64,000 nucleotides of DNA. It comes from Peptoclostridium sp965368085 (lineage in GTDB: Bacteria; Bacillota; Clostridia; Peptostreptococcales; Peptostreptococcaceae). The translations under genes were made by a program, and so were the position numbers. Shown here one piece after another: positions 1 through 8,040 of this stretch. Location: assembly GCA_965368085.1 (NCBI GenBank), contig CBDULP010000009.1:22139-86138 (forward strand). Reading direction: 5' to 3'. Every line of letters begins with the position of its first letter. The first letter of the stretch is position 1. The notes below the pieces were generated by a model. That model had not been told where the DNA came from and did not search any database. It worked only from the letters and a program-made list of their open reading frames with translations.

Positions 1-60
1 TTTTTATAAATCCGTTTTACAAATCAATCTGCTTTTTAATTTGTATTGTCTATCCAATTA

Positions 61-777
61 CTACTGCTCGAGTTTTTTCTTTTCATATCTTTCAGCAGCT
101 ACATAAAGCAGCGCTATTACCGCAAGCTGAACTACGACAGCTCCCATCCATCCGAATACGTCCGGAAGGAAAACCGCTTTTCCTTTTGACATGAAGTGGT
201 ATTTCCACCATCCAAAATCATGTGCTCCCCAAAGCGATCCTATTACGAAAAATACAAGCGAAAGCACCTGCATGTGGAAGCCTTCTCCAACCCTCATCAG
301 TGTTCCAGAAGCGCATCCTCCCGCTATTACCATTCCTATTCCAAATATGAATGCTCCTATTACTGTTGCAAAGCTTATAGGAACAACATAGCTCATTCCC
401 GGAATCGGAAGGCCCTTTACATGTGCCCCGTATTTTATAGCTGTAAATCCTATTGTGGTTATGGCGAATGCTATGAGTACAGCCCTTGTAAGGGTAGTTC
501 CCCCTGTAAGGTAAGGGTCTCTCATTGATGCCGTAAAGCAGAATCTCGCCCTTTGAAGTATGAACCCGAAACAGTTTCCCGTAACCCAGAAGAATCCGAG
601 CATTGGATTCACGGCGGCAATTGCAATTCCTATCGCTATGACTGCAACGAAAACTCCGACTCCGACAGGAATCTGGTTTTTCTTAGGCTTTCTCCTCGAA
701 GAAGCCCTTGAACTTCTTCTTGCAGATGTTCTCGAAGAAGCTCCTTCAGACGAAGCAGCCTGTACATTTTCAGCCAT
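61..777 (-). CDS. YeeE/YedE family membrane transporter (thiosulfate or selenium/sulfur uptake)
   Basis: A 238-residue integral membrane protein of the YeeE/YedE (DUF395) family, whose characterised members import thiosulfate. Residues 1-35 form a Ser/Arg/Lys-rich cytoplasmic tail (SSRTSARRSSRAS). About six hydrophobic segments follow, with the family signatures GNCFGFILQRARFCF (near 67-82) and GCASGTLMRVGEG (near 153-165), which hold the conserved Cys residues. It is shorter than full YeeE (about 350 residues), so it may be one half of a two-gene transporter; a partner could lie left of the window. GAGGAGAG precedes ATG 777. It diverges from the LysR gene, with a TusA-like gene nearby. Some YedE proteins go with selenium use, and a selenoprotein lies 14 kb away, but the substrate is not settled by sequence. 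Confidence 0.85.
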   Translation of the reverse strand: MAENVQAASSEGASSRTSARRSSRASSRRKPKKNQIPVGVGVFVAVIAIGIAIAAVNPMLGFFWVTGNCFGFILQRARFCFTASMRDPYLTGGTTLTRAVLIAFAITTIGFTAIKYGAHVKGLPIPGMSYVVPISFATVIGAFIFGIGMVIAGGCASGTLMRVGEGFHMQVLSLVFFVIGSLWGAHDFGWWKYHFMSKGKAVFLPDVFGWMGAVVVQLAVIALLYVAAERYEKKKLEQ

Positions 778-1116
778 CTAATCACTCTCCTCGTGAAGAT
801 TATTACAATGTCTAGTTGTGACGCATTTAACAATTTCCCAATATCATAATATCATATTCCCATATTGATTACTTATCTCAAAACGTGATACTACATTGCA
901 AATTGTAATAACGTTTTCACAAACCCCGTAATGTTAAATAGGTGTCAATATTGTATAATTACCATACGGGCAGTTTATAATTTATTTCAACAAGCACTCA
1001 AACTCCATATGCAATTGTTACTACATTCGGAGTTTAATGTTATAATTGGGCATGAATTCATATATTTTACATGTATATTTCAGCTTGGTAAAACTACACT
1101 TGAAGGGAGAACTGAC
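778..1116. other. Intergenic region between yedE-like gene and LysR gene
   Basis: AT-rich 339-bp divergent region with no supported gene. It holds a candidate promoter for the LysR gene (TTACTA 1018-1023, 17-bp spacer, TATAAT 1041-1046) and two direct ATATCAT copies around 850-866 on the yedE side, which could be regulator contacts. The upstream reading-frame extension of the LysR gene into this region (from 931) is unlikely to be translated. Confidence 0.4.
1018..1046 (+). promoter_or_regulatory. Candidate sigma-A promoter of LysR gene
   Basis: TTACTA (1018-1023) and a perfect TATAAT (1041-1046) are separated by 17 bp, 70 bp ahead of the chosen LysR start. The -35 is weak. Confidence 0.4.
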
Positions 1117-2013
1117 ATGCATATAGAGTCATTTGAATTTTTCATGAAAGTTGTGGATGCAAAGAGCATATCCAAAGTGTCCAGCCAGTCACATATTTCA
1201 CAATCCGCTTTAAGTCAGCTCATACAAAAAATGGAGGACTATCTGGGTTATGAACTTTTAAAGAGGAGCAACAAGGGCGTTGAAATGACGGAAATGGGAA
1301 AAGTTGTCTATGAACATGCTTCTGTAATGTCAAGAACTTTTGACAAGATGAAGCTCAACCTGGAAAACCTTGAAAACAAGCAGACCTGCGTACTTATAAA
1401 CGGACCGTGGTCCCTTGTGAACTATTCCCTTCCCTGCATAATATTCCAGCTCAAAAAGAAATTTCCAAGCTACATGTATGAATTGGCTTCAAGCCCGACA
1501 GCCGAGACAATAATAGACATAGAAAACGGAATTTGCGACTTTGGAATAACATACGGCAAGCCCTCAAAAAAAGGATATCTTGTGGAGAGCCTAGGACATG
1601 AAAAGATAGTGCTCGTCGCCTCAAACGTATATAAAATACCAGATTCGATAACAATAGAAGATCTTTTGAAGTACGACCTCATAATGCTCAAGGACCAAAT
1701 GCAAATATTCGACAGGCTTTCTGAAAAGCTGAGCGAAAAGAAACTCAGCTCAAGGGATCTCAATATACTTTTCAACATAGATTCAATAGGGGCTGTCAAA
1801 GCTTCAGTACACAATGGTTTCGGGGTATCGTTCCTGCCCTATATGTCAGTCAAGAAGGAAATTTACGAAAAAAAATTCAGGCTGATAGAAATAGATGATT
1901 TCAGCCTGAACAATGAAATATATCTCGTTAGCAAAAAGCTCGACAAGGTCAGCAAATCCGCGAGGGACTCAATAAAACACTTCATGGAGCTCGGCCCCAA
2001 GGCCTTTTGCTAA
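1117..2013 (+). CDS. LysR-family transcriptional regulator
   Basis: A 298-residue LysR-type regulator, the normal family length from this start. Residues 1-60 form the winged helix-turn-helix (SISKVSSQSHISQSALSQL), followed by the linker helix and a two-lobed periplasmic-binding-protein-like effector domain (about 90-295). The frame is open back to 931, but ATG 1117 has GAAGGGAGA 7 bp upstream and begins at the expected family position. It diverges from the YedE-like gene and its stop overlaps the stop of the convergent TusA gene (shared CTAA at 2010-2013), so it plausibly controls one or both. Its effector cannot be read from sequence; a sulfur or selenium metabolite is only a guess from context. 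Confidence 0.85.
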   Translation: MHIESFEFFMKVVDAKSISKVSSQSHISQSALSQLIQKMEDYLGYELLKRSNKGVEMTEMGKVVYEHASVMSRTFDKMKLNLENLENKQTCVLINGPWSLVNYSLPCIIFQLKKKFPSYMYELASSPTAETIIDIENGICDFGITYGKPSKKGYLVESLGHEKIVLVASNVYKIPDSITIEDLLKYDLIMLKDQMQIFDRLSEKLSEKKLSSRDLNILFNIDSIGAVKASVHNGFGVSFLPYMSVKKEIYEKKFRLIEIDDFSLNNEIYLVSKKLDKVSKSARDSIKHFMELGPKAFC

Positions 2014-2228
2014 AGCTTGGTTATGTTTATCTCCCATACTCCGTTCATTACCTCTTCGCTGCAGACCCTGCAGTTGATTTTTGAATAGTGGTTGACTATG
2101 GACTCGTTCACGCAGCTGTGGTCTGTAACCGCGAGTATGGTATCGTTTTTTTCTATTTCAGAGTATGCCTTTTTCACCTTCAAAAGAGGTATCGGGCAAA
2201 ACTCGCCGAAGCAGTCGATTTTAACCAT
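2010..2228 (-). CDS. TusA/SirA-like sulfur carrier protein
   Basis: A 72-residue TusA-family protein. The signature CFGEFCPIPLL near the N-terminus carries the CPxP active-site Cys that takes up persulfide sulfur for transfer in thio-modification or thiosulfate use. The frame extends to 2267, but ATG 2228 has GGAGGC at ideal distance and starts right at the conserved MVKIDCFG. It lacks the DsrE-like C-terminal half of YedF, so it is a plain TusA/YeeD-type carrier. With the YedE-like transporter at 61-777 it recalls the YeeE-YeeD thiosulfate uptake pair. A second Cys pair (HSCVNES, NCRVCSEE) is present downstream. Convergent and overlapping with the LysR gene stop. Confidence 0.85.
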   Translation of the reverse strand: MVKIDCFGEFCPIPLLKVKKAYSEIEKNDTILAVTDHSCVNESIVNHYSKINCRVCSEEVMNGVWEINITKL

Positions 2229-2350
2229 TTGAAAGCCTCCTGTCCGAATGGGTTCTTTTAATATCATTTTAACACAAGAGATTGAATAAAATGTAAATTT
2301 TCAAGAATTTCAGTCTAAAACAAATCTGGAAATAGAAGGTGCTTTTAGCG

Positions 2351-3496
2351 ATGCAAATACAGTTTCACTCAATATGCTCCGGAGAAACCGAGGTAGAATA
2401 TGTAACCGACGCGATACGCTCTGGAAACATTTCTTCTGACGGAAAATATACTCAGCTCGCAAAAAAAATGATAAGAGACATCACCCGCTGCAAGGACATA
2501 ATAATGACAGGCTCTGCGACCCACGCCCTCGAGCTTGCCGCAGAGGCCTGTGGAATTTCGCATGGGGATGAGGTCATAATGCCCTCATACGCATTCCCCT
2601 CGACCGCAAATTCAGTCTTGCTCAGAGGTGCTGTCCCCGTTTTTTGCAATGTGTCAAGCGACAACTTAGGCATAGATCCAGAAAGCATAAAGCGGCTCAT
2701 CACACCCCGCACAAAAGCAATAATGCCCGTGCACTACTCGGGCGTGCCCTGCAACATGGATTCAATAATGGAAATCGCCTCAAGATTCGACCTGAAAGTC
2801 ATAGAGGATGCCGCCCAGGGAATAGGCTCTTACTACAACGGAAAGCACCTTGGCAGCATAGGCGATTTCGGGGTGATAAGCTTTCATTCAACCAAGAACA
2901 TAGGCTGCGGAGAAGGGGGAGCCCTTCTTATAAATTCAAATGACGATTCAGCGCTCAAAACAGCCCTTTCATTTCGCGACAAGGGCACAAACAGGGCTGA
3001 GTTTTTAGATGGCAAGGCTGACAGGTACAAGTGGATTTCAAGGGGCTCCAATTTCTCGCCATGCGAAATGTCAATGGCATTCCTTTGCGCACAGATCGAA
3101 AGGCTCGAGCAGGTAAATTCGTCAAGGAAGGAATTGTTCCAGTTTTACAAAAATTCCCTGGTCCCGTATGTCCCCTCCAAGATAAGGATGATTTCGCCTG
3201 GCTCCCCAAATGGATGCTCTGTGAATCACCATATATTTTATATTGTAATGCAAAGCGAGCAGGACAGCCTTATGATTCAGGGCTTCCTGAAAGAGCGGGG
3301 AATAGATGTGAGAACCCATTTCGAGTCCCTGCACGAGAGCCCCATGGGCAAATCGCTTGGATATGAAAGCGGCGACTTCCCTTTCGAAAGCCTTCTTTCA
3401 AAGACTCTTATACGGCTTCCGCTTCACCAGGGCATTACGGAAAGTGACGCTTTGTTTGTAATCAAATCGCTTATACATGGATTGGAGATGTTGTGA
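2351..3496 (+). CDS. DegT/DnrJ/EryC1 (WecE/ArnB-like) sugar aminotransferase
   Basis: A 381-residue PLP-dependent aminotransferase of the DegT/DnrJ/EryC1 family, which aminates nucleotide-linked keto sugars. Visible are the PLP phosphate-binding region TGSATHALELA, EDAAQGIGS with the pyridine-contacting Asp, and the Schiff-base lysine in FHSTKNIGCGEGG, a pattern closest to WecE/RffA. GTG 2339 is in frame, but ATG 2351 sits properly behind GAAGGTG. First gene of an apparent six-gene operon; its stop overlaps the next start (TGATG). With the ArnC-like transferase and the GT39 protein nearby it suggests an amino-sugar put on a polyprenyl carrier. The sugar substrate is unknown. Confidence 0.85.
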   Translation: MQIQFHSICSGETEVEYVTDAIRSGNISSDGKYTQLAKKMIRDITRCKDIIMTGSATHALELAAEACGISHGDEVIMPSYAFPSTANSVLLRGAVPVFCNVSSDNLGIDPESIKRLITPRTKAIMPVHYSGVPCNMDSIMEIASRFDLKVIEDAAQGIGSYYNGKHLGSIGDFGVISFHSTKNIGCGEGGALLINSNDDSALKTALSFRDKGTNRAEFLDGKADRYKWISRGSNFSPCEMSMAFLCAQIERLEQVNSSRKELFQFYKNSLVPYVPSKIRMISPGSPNGCSVNHHIFYIVMQSEQDSLMIQGFLKERGIDVRTHFESLHESPMGKSLGYESGDFPFESLLSKTLIRLPLHQGITESDALFVIKSLIHGLEML

Positions 3497-4284
3497 TGCT
3501 TATATCCATAGTGGTTCCCGTATACAACAGCAGCGATTCGCTGGTGCGCCTTGTGGCAGAAATTGAAAACGCCCTTTCAGGCCATGACTTCGAGATCATA
3601 TTCGTGGACGACTCAAGCCAAGACGACAGCTTTGAAGTGCTCAAAGAGCTTTGCAGCAGCTCAAAAAAAATACGCGCCATAAGGCTTTCCAGAAATTACG
3701 GGCAGCAAAACGCGCTGCTGTGCGGCATAAGGCATTCAGGCGGAGACTTCGTCGTTACAATGGACGATGACCTGCAGCACGATCCCGCATATATAAAAGA
3801 CATGCTCTCGTGCATTCAAAAAGGGTACGACTGCATATACGCCGTTTCGAAAGTGCAAAAACAGTCGCTTTACAGAAAAGCAGGCTCAAAGCTCACAGGG
3901 CTTTTTTTCAGGGCGGCTTTCAACCTTCCCAAGGGCGCAAAGGTCAGTAGCTTTCGCATGATGACGCGCGATGCCGCCTCAAAGACCGGCCAGTGCACAG
4001 AATCATTCGTATACATATCCGCGGTGATGCTGAGATTTACGAAAAACATACTCTGCATTGAAACAGCCCACAGGCAAAGGGTTTATGGAAGCTCCAACTA
4101 CAGCTTCAAAAAGCTTTTCATGCTTTTTGCAAAGCTCGCAATTTACTATGTCGACATATTCCCGTTCACCCTGCTTAAATCTGCCCTGCCTGACAGGGAG
4201 CAATATAAAATAGAAAGCGTTTTGGGCTTCAATACCGCATGCGGCGATGCTTTAGAAAAATCCAAATCTCGAAGGGTGGTGTAG
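3496..4284 (+). CDS. ArnC/GtrB-like family 2 glycosyltransferase
   Basis: A 262-residue GT2 enzyme of the polyprenyl-phosphate sugar transferase type (ArnC, GtrB, DPM1). It shows VVPVYNSSDSL at the N-terminus, DDSSQDDS, LSRNYGQQNA, the DxD-like TMDDDLQ, and YGSSNYSF near 200, all as in ArnC. Family members usually continue with two C-terminal membrane helices and reach about 310 residues. Here the protein stops soon after one hydrophobic stretch, so it may be soluble or peripheral. ATG 3496 overlaps the preceding stop (translational coupling); GTG 3493 is possible. Likely moves the amino sugar made by the upstream aminotransferase onto undecaprenyl phosphate (inference). Confidence 0.8.
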   Translation: MLISIVVPVYNSSDSLVRLVAEIENALSGHDFEIIFVDDSSQDDSFEVLKELCSSSKKIRAIRLSRNYGQQNALLCGIRHSGGDFVVTMDDDLQHDPAYIKDMLSCIQKGYDCIYAVSKVQKQSLYRKAGSKLTGLFFRAAFNLPKGAKVSSFRMMTRDAASKTGQCTESFVYISAVMLRFTKNILCIETAHRQRVYGSSNYSFKKLFMLFAKLAIYYVDIFPFTLLKSALPDREQYKIESVLGFNTACGDALEKSKSRRVV

Positions 4285-4286
4285 CG

Positions 4287-5534
4287 ATGAAACTAATGAT
4301 AGTAGGGGCCGGCCCCCTCCAGGTAAACGCAATAAAAAGAGCCCGGGACATGGGAATATCTGTTGTGGCTTCAGATTACAGGCCGGATTCCATAGGAAAA
4401 AGCCACTCCGATTTTTGCGTGCTTGCCGATGCGTTTGATGCGGCTGCAACGACGGATGCTGCCAGATCATTCGCCGTAGACGGAATAATGACAGTCGGCA
4501 CCGACCAGCCCGTGCTTACAGTGGCGAAGGCGTCGCAGGCCCTGGGCCTTGCCTGTCCATGGACTGTGGATACAGCACTTCTTGCCACGAATAAAAAGCA
4601 TATGAAAAACAGGTTTGAAGAATGCAGCATACCATCTGTGCCTTTTAGAATAATCGGACGCGGCTTTTCCGATGAAGAGCTTGACGGGCTGCGCACTCCC
4701 CTTGTGGTAAAGCCGCTCGACAGCCAGGGGCAAAGGGGTATATTCAAGCTCCAGCGCAAAGAGCAGGTCAGGGAAATGTTTGAGCACGTCATAAAACATT
4801 CAAGGGCAGACGAGATAATAGTTGAGGAGTACTATGAAAGCAGCGAAGTCACTGTCAGCGGCTGGGCCCTCAACGGCAAGGCCCATGTTCTTACGATAAC
4901 CGACAGGGTGTGCTTTGAGGACGAGAACAAGATAGGAATATGCACATCACATGAGTTCCCTTCCATGCACATGAAAAGCTTCGGGGATGAAATAATAGAA
5001 ATCACCCAGGACATAGTGGACGGCTTTGGAATCAAAAACGGCCCGCTCTATTTCCAAATGCTCATAGGCGCAAAGGGCGTAAAGGTGAACGAAATAGCCT
5101 GCAGAATAGGCGGCGCATACGAGGACATTTCAATACCCCTTATAACCGGCGTGGACATACTGGGCCTTAACATAGACATATCACTTGGAAAATCACCCGA
5201 CTACTCGGCTCTTTTAAGCTATGACATTAAAAGCTGTGCCAAAAAGATGTCCGTGCAGCTTTTCTTTGCAAAGCCGGGGAAAATAGAGTCCCTAACCCAT
5301 TTGGATGAAGTGCTCTCGCTTGATGGAGTATGCTTTGCAGGGTACAATTTTTCAAAGGGAGATGTGGTGCCTTCAATACAAAACGCCACACAGAGGGCAG
5401 GCTTTGCAGGTGTGCTGGCAGATGACGAAAAAAGCTTAAGCTCAAGGCTTGAAGCCCTTTACGAGAGCATGAGCTTTACAGACAACTTTGGAGACGAGCT
5501 CATACTTCGCGGAAAATCCAGACATCACAAATAA
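4287..5534 (+). CDS. ATP-grasp carboxylate-amine ligase-like protein
   Basis: A 415-residue ATP-grasp protein resembling carbamoyl-phosphate synthase/PurD-like ligases. An N-terminal Rossmann-like pre-ATP-grasp part (LMIVGAGPLQVNAIKRA) precedes the ATP-grasp core, with PLVVKPLDSQGQRGI near 157-171, a phosphate loop around 190 and the metal-binding VNEIACRIGG near 272. Such enzymes join a carboxylate to an amine through an acyl phosphate. Placed behind the aminotransferase and ArnC-like gene, it could acylate an amino sugar with an amino acid; this is inference. ATG 4287 follows GAAGGGTGG and lies 2 bp after the preceding stop. No named family member was recognised, so the substrate is left open. 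Confidence 0.75.
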   Translation: MKLMIVGAGPLQVNAIKRARDMGISVVASDYRPDSIGKSHSDFCVLADAFDAAATTDAARSFAVDGIMTVGTDQPVLTVAKASQALGLACPWTVDTALLATNKKHMKNRFEECSIPSVPFRIIGRGFSDEELDGLRTPLVVKPLDSQGQRGIFKLQRKEQVREMFEHVIKHSRADEIIVEEYYESSEVTVSGWALNGKAHVLTITDRVCFEDENKIGICTSHEFPSMHMKSFGDEIIEITQDIVDGFGIKNGPLYFQMLIGAKGVKVNEIACRIGGAYEDISIPLITGVDILGLNIDISLGKSPDYSALLSYDIKSCAKKMSVQLFFAKPGKIESLTHLDEVLSLDGVCFAGYNFSKGDVVPSIQNATQRAGFAGVLADDEKSLSSRLEALYESMSFTDNFGDELILRGKSRHHK

Positions 5535-5561
5535 AGCTTCGAAAGGAGAGAAAGGGCGGTA

Positions 5562-6536
5562 ATGCGCCCGCATTTTATGAAAAAATATATTTCTGTTTTA
5601 ATTGCAATTATGTTATCCATTTCTTCAATAGGCTGCAGCGACTCGGGAAAAAGCGCTACCCCAAAAAGCGTAAAGATTGCGCAGCAGTACGGAATAGCAT
5701 ACGCTCCGATTGAGATAATGAAGGAAAAGGGATTTTTGGAAAACGAACTCGAAGGATACTCCGTAGAGTGGGTTAAACTCGGCAATACGGCATCAATAAG
5801 GGAAGCCGCGATATCGGGCAATATAGACGTCGCATTCATGGGGATACCCCCATTTTTGATAAGCATCGACAATGGAATGGACTGGAAGCTTTTCAGCGGA
5901 CTTTCAAAAGCTCCCCTAGGACTCGTTTCAAATGACGAGCGCATAAAAAATCTTTCAGACTTTAATCAGGAAGACAAGATAGCCCTTCCCCAGCCGGGAA
6001 GCATTCAGCACATACTTTTGTCGATGGCTTGCGAGAAGGAGCTTTCAAACGCAAATGCCCTGGACAACAACCTCGTAACTCTCAACCATCCCGACGGCAT
6101 GAGCGCGCTCATGTCAAAAGAATCCGTAAAAGCTCACTTCACTTCGCCTCCATTCGTATTCCAGGAGCTCGAAGATGAAGGCAACCACCTTGTAATAAGC
6201 GGAGCACAGGCCATGGGCGGCGAGTTCACATTCATAGCTGCGGCTGCGACAAAACAGTTTTACGAAGGCGACAGCGCAGCATACAAGGCTCTGAAGGCGG
6301 CACTTTCAAAATCCATAGACTACATGAATTCAAACAGGGACAAATCAGCGAAAATTCTTTCAAAGGCTTACGGCATAAGCCCGGAGAAACTGTCGGAGTA
6401 CCTCTCCCATGAGGAAATGGAATATTCTCAGGAGATAGACGGCATAGAAAAATTCTCGGACTTCATGAAAAGAAGCGGCTATATAAAAAGCAGCTACTCG
6501 AAACAAGAAGTGATGTGGCCCGAGCATGCAGAGTAG
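5562..6536 (+). CDS. ABC transporter substrate-binding lipoprotein (TauA/SsuA/NMT1 class)
   Basis: A 324-residue extracellular binding protein. The signal peptide ends in SSIGC with the lipidated Cys near residue 25, so it is anchored to the membrane. The rest is a two-lobed fold of the nitrate/sulfonate/thiamine-precursor class (QQYGIAYAPIEIMKEKGF, ISGNIDVAFMGIPPF). It feeds the permease and ATPase encoded next, overlapping the permease gene by 11 bp. It starts 28 bp after the ATP-grasp gene on the same strand and is probably cotranscribed. AAAGGAGAG precedes ATG 5562; ATG 5577 (MKKY) is a weaker alternative. The ligand is not evident; taurine, sulfonate or an aromatic compound are family precedents only. 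Confidence 0.8.
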   Translation: MRPHFMKKYISVLIAIMLSISSIGCSDSGKSATPKSVKIAQQYGIAYAPIEIMKEKGFLENELEGYSVEWVKLGNTASIREAAISGNIDVAFMGIPPFLISIDNGMDWKLFSGLSKAPLGLVSNDERIKNLSDFNQEDKIALPQPGSIQHILLSMACEKELSNANALDNNLVTLNHPDGMSALMSKESVKAHFTSPPFVFQELEDEGNHLVISGAQAMGGEFTFIAAAATKQFYEGDSAAYKALKAALSKSIDYMNSNRDKSAKILSKAYGISPEKLSEYLSHEEMEYSQEIDGIEKFSDFMKRSGYIKSSYSKQEVMWPEHAE

Positions 6537-7305
6537 AAAAAGCGGCATATTCAAAAAAGCTTTTTTCATAGCAATAGTTTGCATAATATGGCAGATGGTC
6601 GCACTAAGCGGAGCGTACCCTGCAATGCTTTTTCCTCCAATAGTCGAAATAGCCCGCAGCGGGTATGATGCTACAATAAGCGGGGAGCTGCCCAGGCAGC
6701 TCTTCTTTTCCCTTGTGATAATATCAAAGGGAATAGCCCTAGGATCGGCCCTTTCAATAGCGCTTCTTTGTGTCTCAAAGACATCGGCGCTTGCAAGGGA
6801 TATTGTGGACACTCTAATTTCAGTGCTCCACCCCCTTCCTGGAATCGCTGTATTGCCCCTTGTTATTCTGTGGCTTGGCGTCGGGGAGAATTCTGTACTG
6901 TTTGTAATAGTCCACTCCGTTCTTTGGCCCATGCTCACAAACATAATGAGCGGTGTCGACTCCATTTCGCCAGTGTACATCCAGACTGGAGAAAACTACG
7001 GCTTCACGCCCTTTGAAATGCTTCGCGAAGTTTACATCCCAGCGTCAATGCCCAGCATAATATCGGGTCTTAGGATATCTTGGGCCAGGTCGTGGAGGGC
7101 GCTTATAAGCTCTGAAATGGTCTTCGGGGCCATAGGCTCCACTGGAGGCATAGGCTGGTTCATATTCCAAAAAAGGGTCTTCATGGACACCAGCGGAATG
7201 TATGCGGGGCTGTTTTTAATAATAATAGTGGGCGTTTTAATTGAAGACATTGTCTTTTTTGCCCTTGAAAAACGCACAGTTGAAAAGTGGGGTATGAAGT
7301 CATGA
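6526..7305 (+). CDS. ABC transporter permease (TauC/SsuC-like)
   Basis: A 259-residue binding-protein-dependent permease with about six membrane helices and the cytoplasmic EAA-type loop (ENYGFTPFEMLREVYIPASMPSIISGL, quoted in part as YGFTPFEMLREVYIPAS, near 155-172) that docks on the ATPase. It closely follows the SsuC/TauC pattern, including PLPGIAVLPL and a C-terminal charged tail. Translationally coupled to both neighbours: its start lies inside the binding-protein gene and its stop overlaps the ATPase start (ATGA). It forms the membrane channel of the three-gene importer at 5562-8030. Confidence 0.85.
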   Translation: MQSRKSGIFKKAFFIAIVCIIWQMVALSGAYPAMLFPPIVEIARSGYDATISGELPRQLFFSLVIISKGIALGSALSIALLCVSKTSALARDIVDTLISVLHPLPGIAVLPLVILWLGVGENSVLFVIVHSVLWPMLTNIMSGVDSISPVYIQTGENYGFTPFEMLREVYIPASMPSIISGLRISWARSWRALISSEMVFGAIGSTGGIGWFIFQKRVFMDTSGMYAGLFLIIIVGVLIEDIVFFALEKRTVEKWGMKS

Positions 7306-8030
7306 TAAAGCTATCAAGCATAAACAAGTCATATTCAAACCATCAGGTGCTGAAAAATGTGAACATTGAAATAGGCAGGGGTGAATTCACTGTTATAGTC
7401 GGAAAATCCGGCTGCGGAAAATCCACTCTTTTAAAGATACTCGGCTCATTCGAAAAGCCGGACAGCGGCGAGCTTCTCATGAGCGGCAATGTCTTACGGC
7501 GCCCGTCAATTGACAGGATTATGGTATTTCAGGACTTTTCACAGCTTTTTCCCTGGAAAAGCATAATAGAAAATGTCCTCACGCCTCTAAAAAAGAAACA
7601 TCCGAGACTTTCGGCGGGCGAGCTTTCAAGCCGAGCCAGCCAAATGCTATCGCTTGTGGGGCTTGAAGGCTATTCCGCCTACCATCCACACCAGCTATCC
7701 GGAGGCATGAAGCAGCGCGCCGCAATAGCAAGGGCCATGGTGACAAATCCCGATGTCCTTCTCATGGACGAGCCGTTTGCAAGCCTTGACGCCATTTCAA
7801 GGGAGGAGCTTCAAAAACTCACGCTCTCAATTTGGGAAAAATACAGTGCAACCATAGTATTCATAACACATGACATTTCAGAAGCTGTCCTGCTGTCTAC
7901 CCAAATACTCCTTATGGACACCGCCGGCGGCATACAGCGCATTGAAAACCCCCTTTCGCTCGATGAAAAAAATCCGGATACGCAGGCGTTCATACTTTTC
8001 AAAAAAAAGATAGCCGGCCTCATAAAATAG
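7302..8030 (+). CDS. ABC transporter ATP-binding protein (TauB/SsuB-like)
   Basis: A 242-residue ABC ATPase with Walker A GKSGCGKST (near 37), Q-loop FQDF, signature LSGGMKQR (near 132), Walker B VLLMDEPFASLD and the switch His in FITHDIS. These are typical of the nitrate/sulfonate importer subfamily. ATG 7302 overlaps the permease stop as ATGA; an in-frame GTG at 7287 is less likely. Last gene of the 2351-8030 operon. Its end runs into a strong hairpin (8009-8040) shared with the convergent GT39 gene. Confidence 0.85.
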   Translation: MIKLSSINKSYSNHQVLKNVNIEIGRGEFTVIVGKSGCGKSTLLKILGSFEKPDSGELLMSGNVLRRPSIDRIMVFQDFSQLFPWKSIIENVLTPLKKKHPRLSAGELSSRASQMLSLVGLEGYSAYHPHQLSGGMKQRAAIARAMVTNPDVLLMDEPFASLDAISREELQKLTLSIWEKYSATIVFITHDISEAVLLSTQILLMDTAGGIQRIENPLSLDEKNPDTQAFILFKKKIAGLIK

Positions 8031-8040
8031 GCCGGCTATT
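8009..8040. terminator. Bidirectional terminator between ABC operon and GT39 gene
   Basis: TAGCCGGCCT (8011-8020) pairs with AGGCCGGCTA (8029-8038) over an 8-base loop. On the minus strand it is followed by a long T run (8001-8008), so it clearly ends the GT39 transcript; the plus-strand T run is short. The hairpin overlaps the last codons of the ATPase gene. Confidence 0.8.

Noticed and set aside
2010..2228. YedF-type selenium protein
   Set aside because: Only the TusA domain is present; the DsrE-like C-terminal half that defines YedF is missing.
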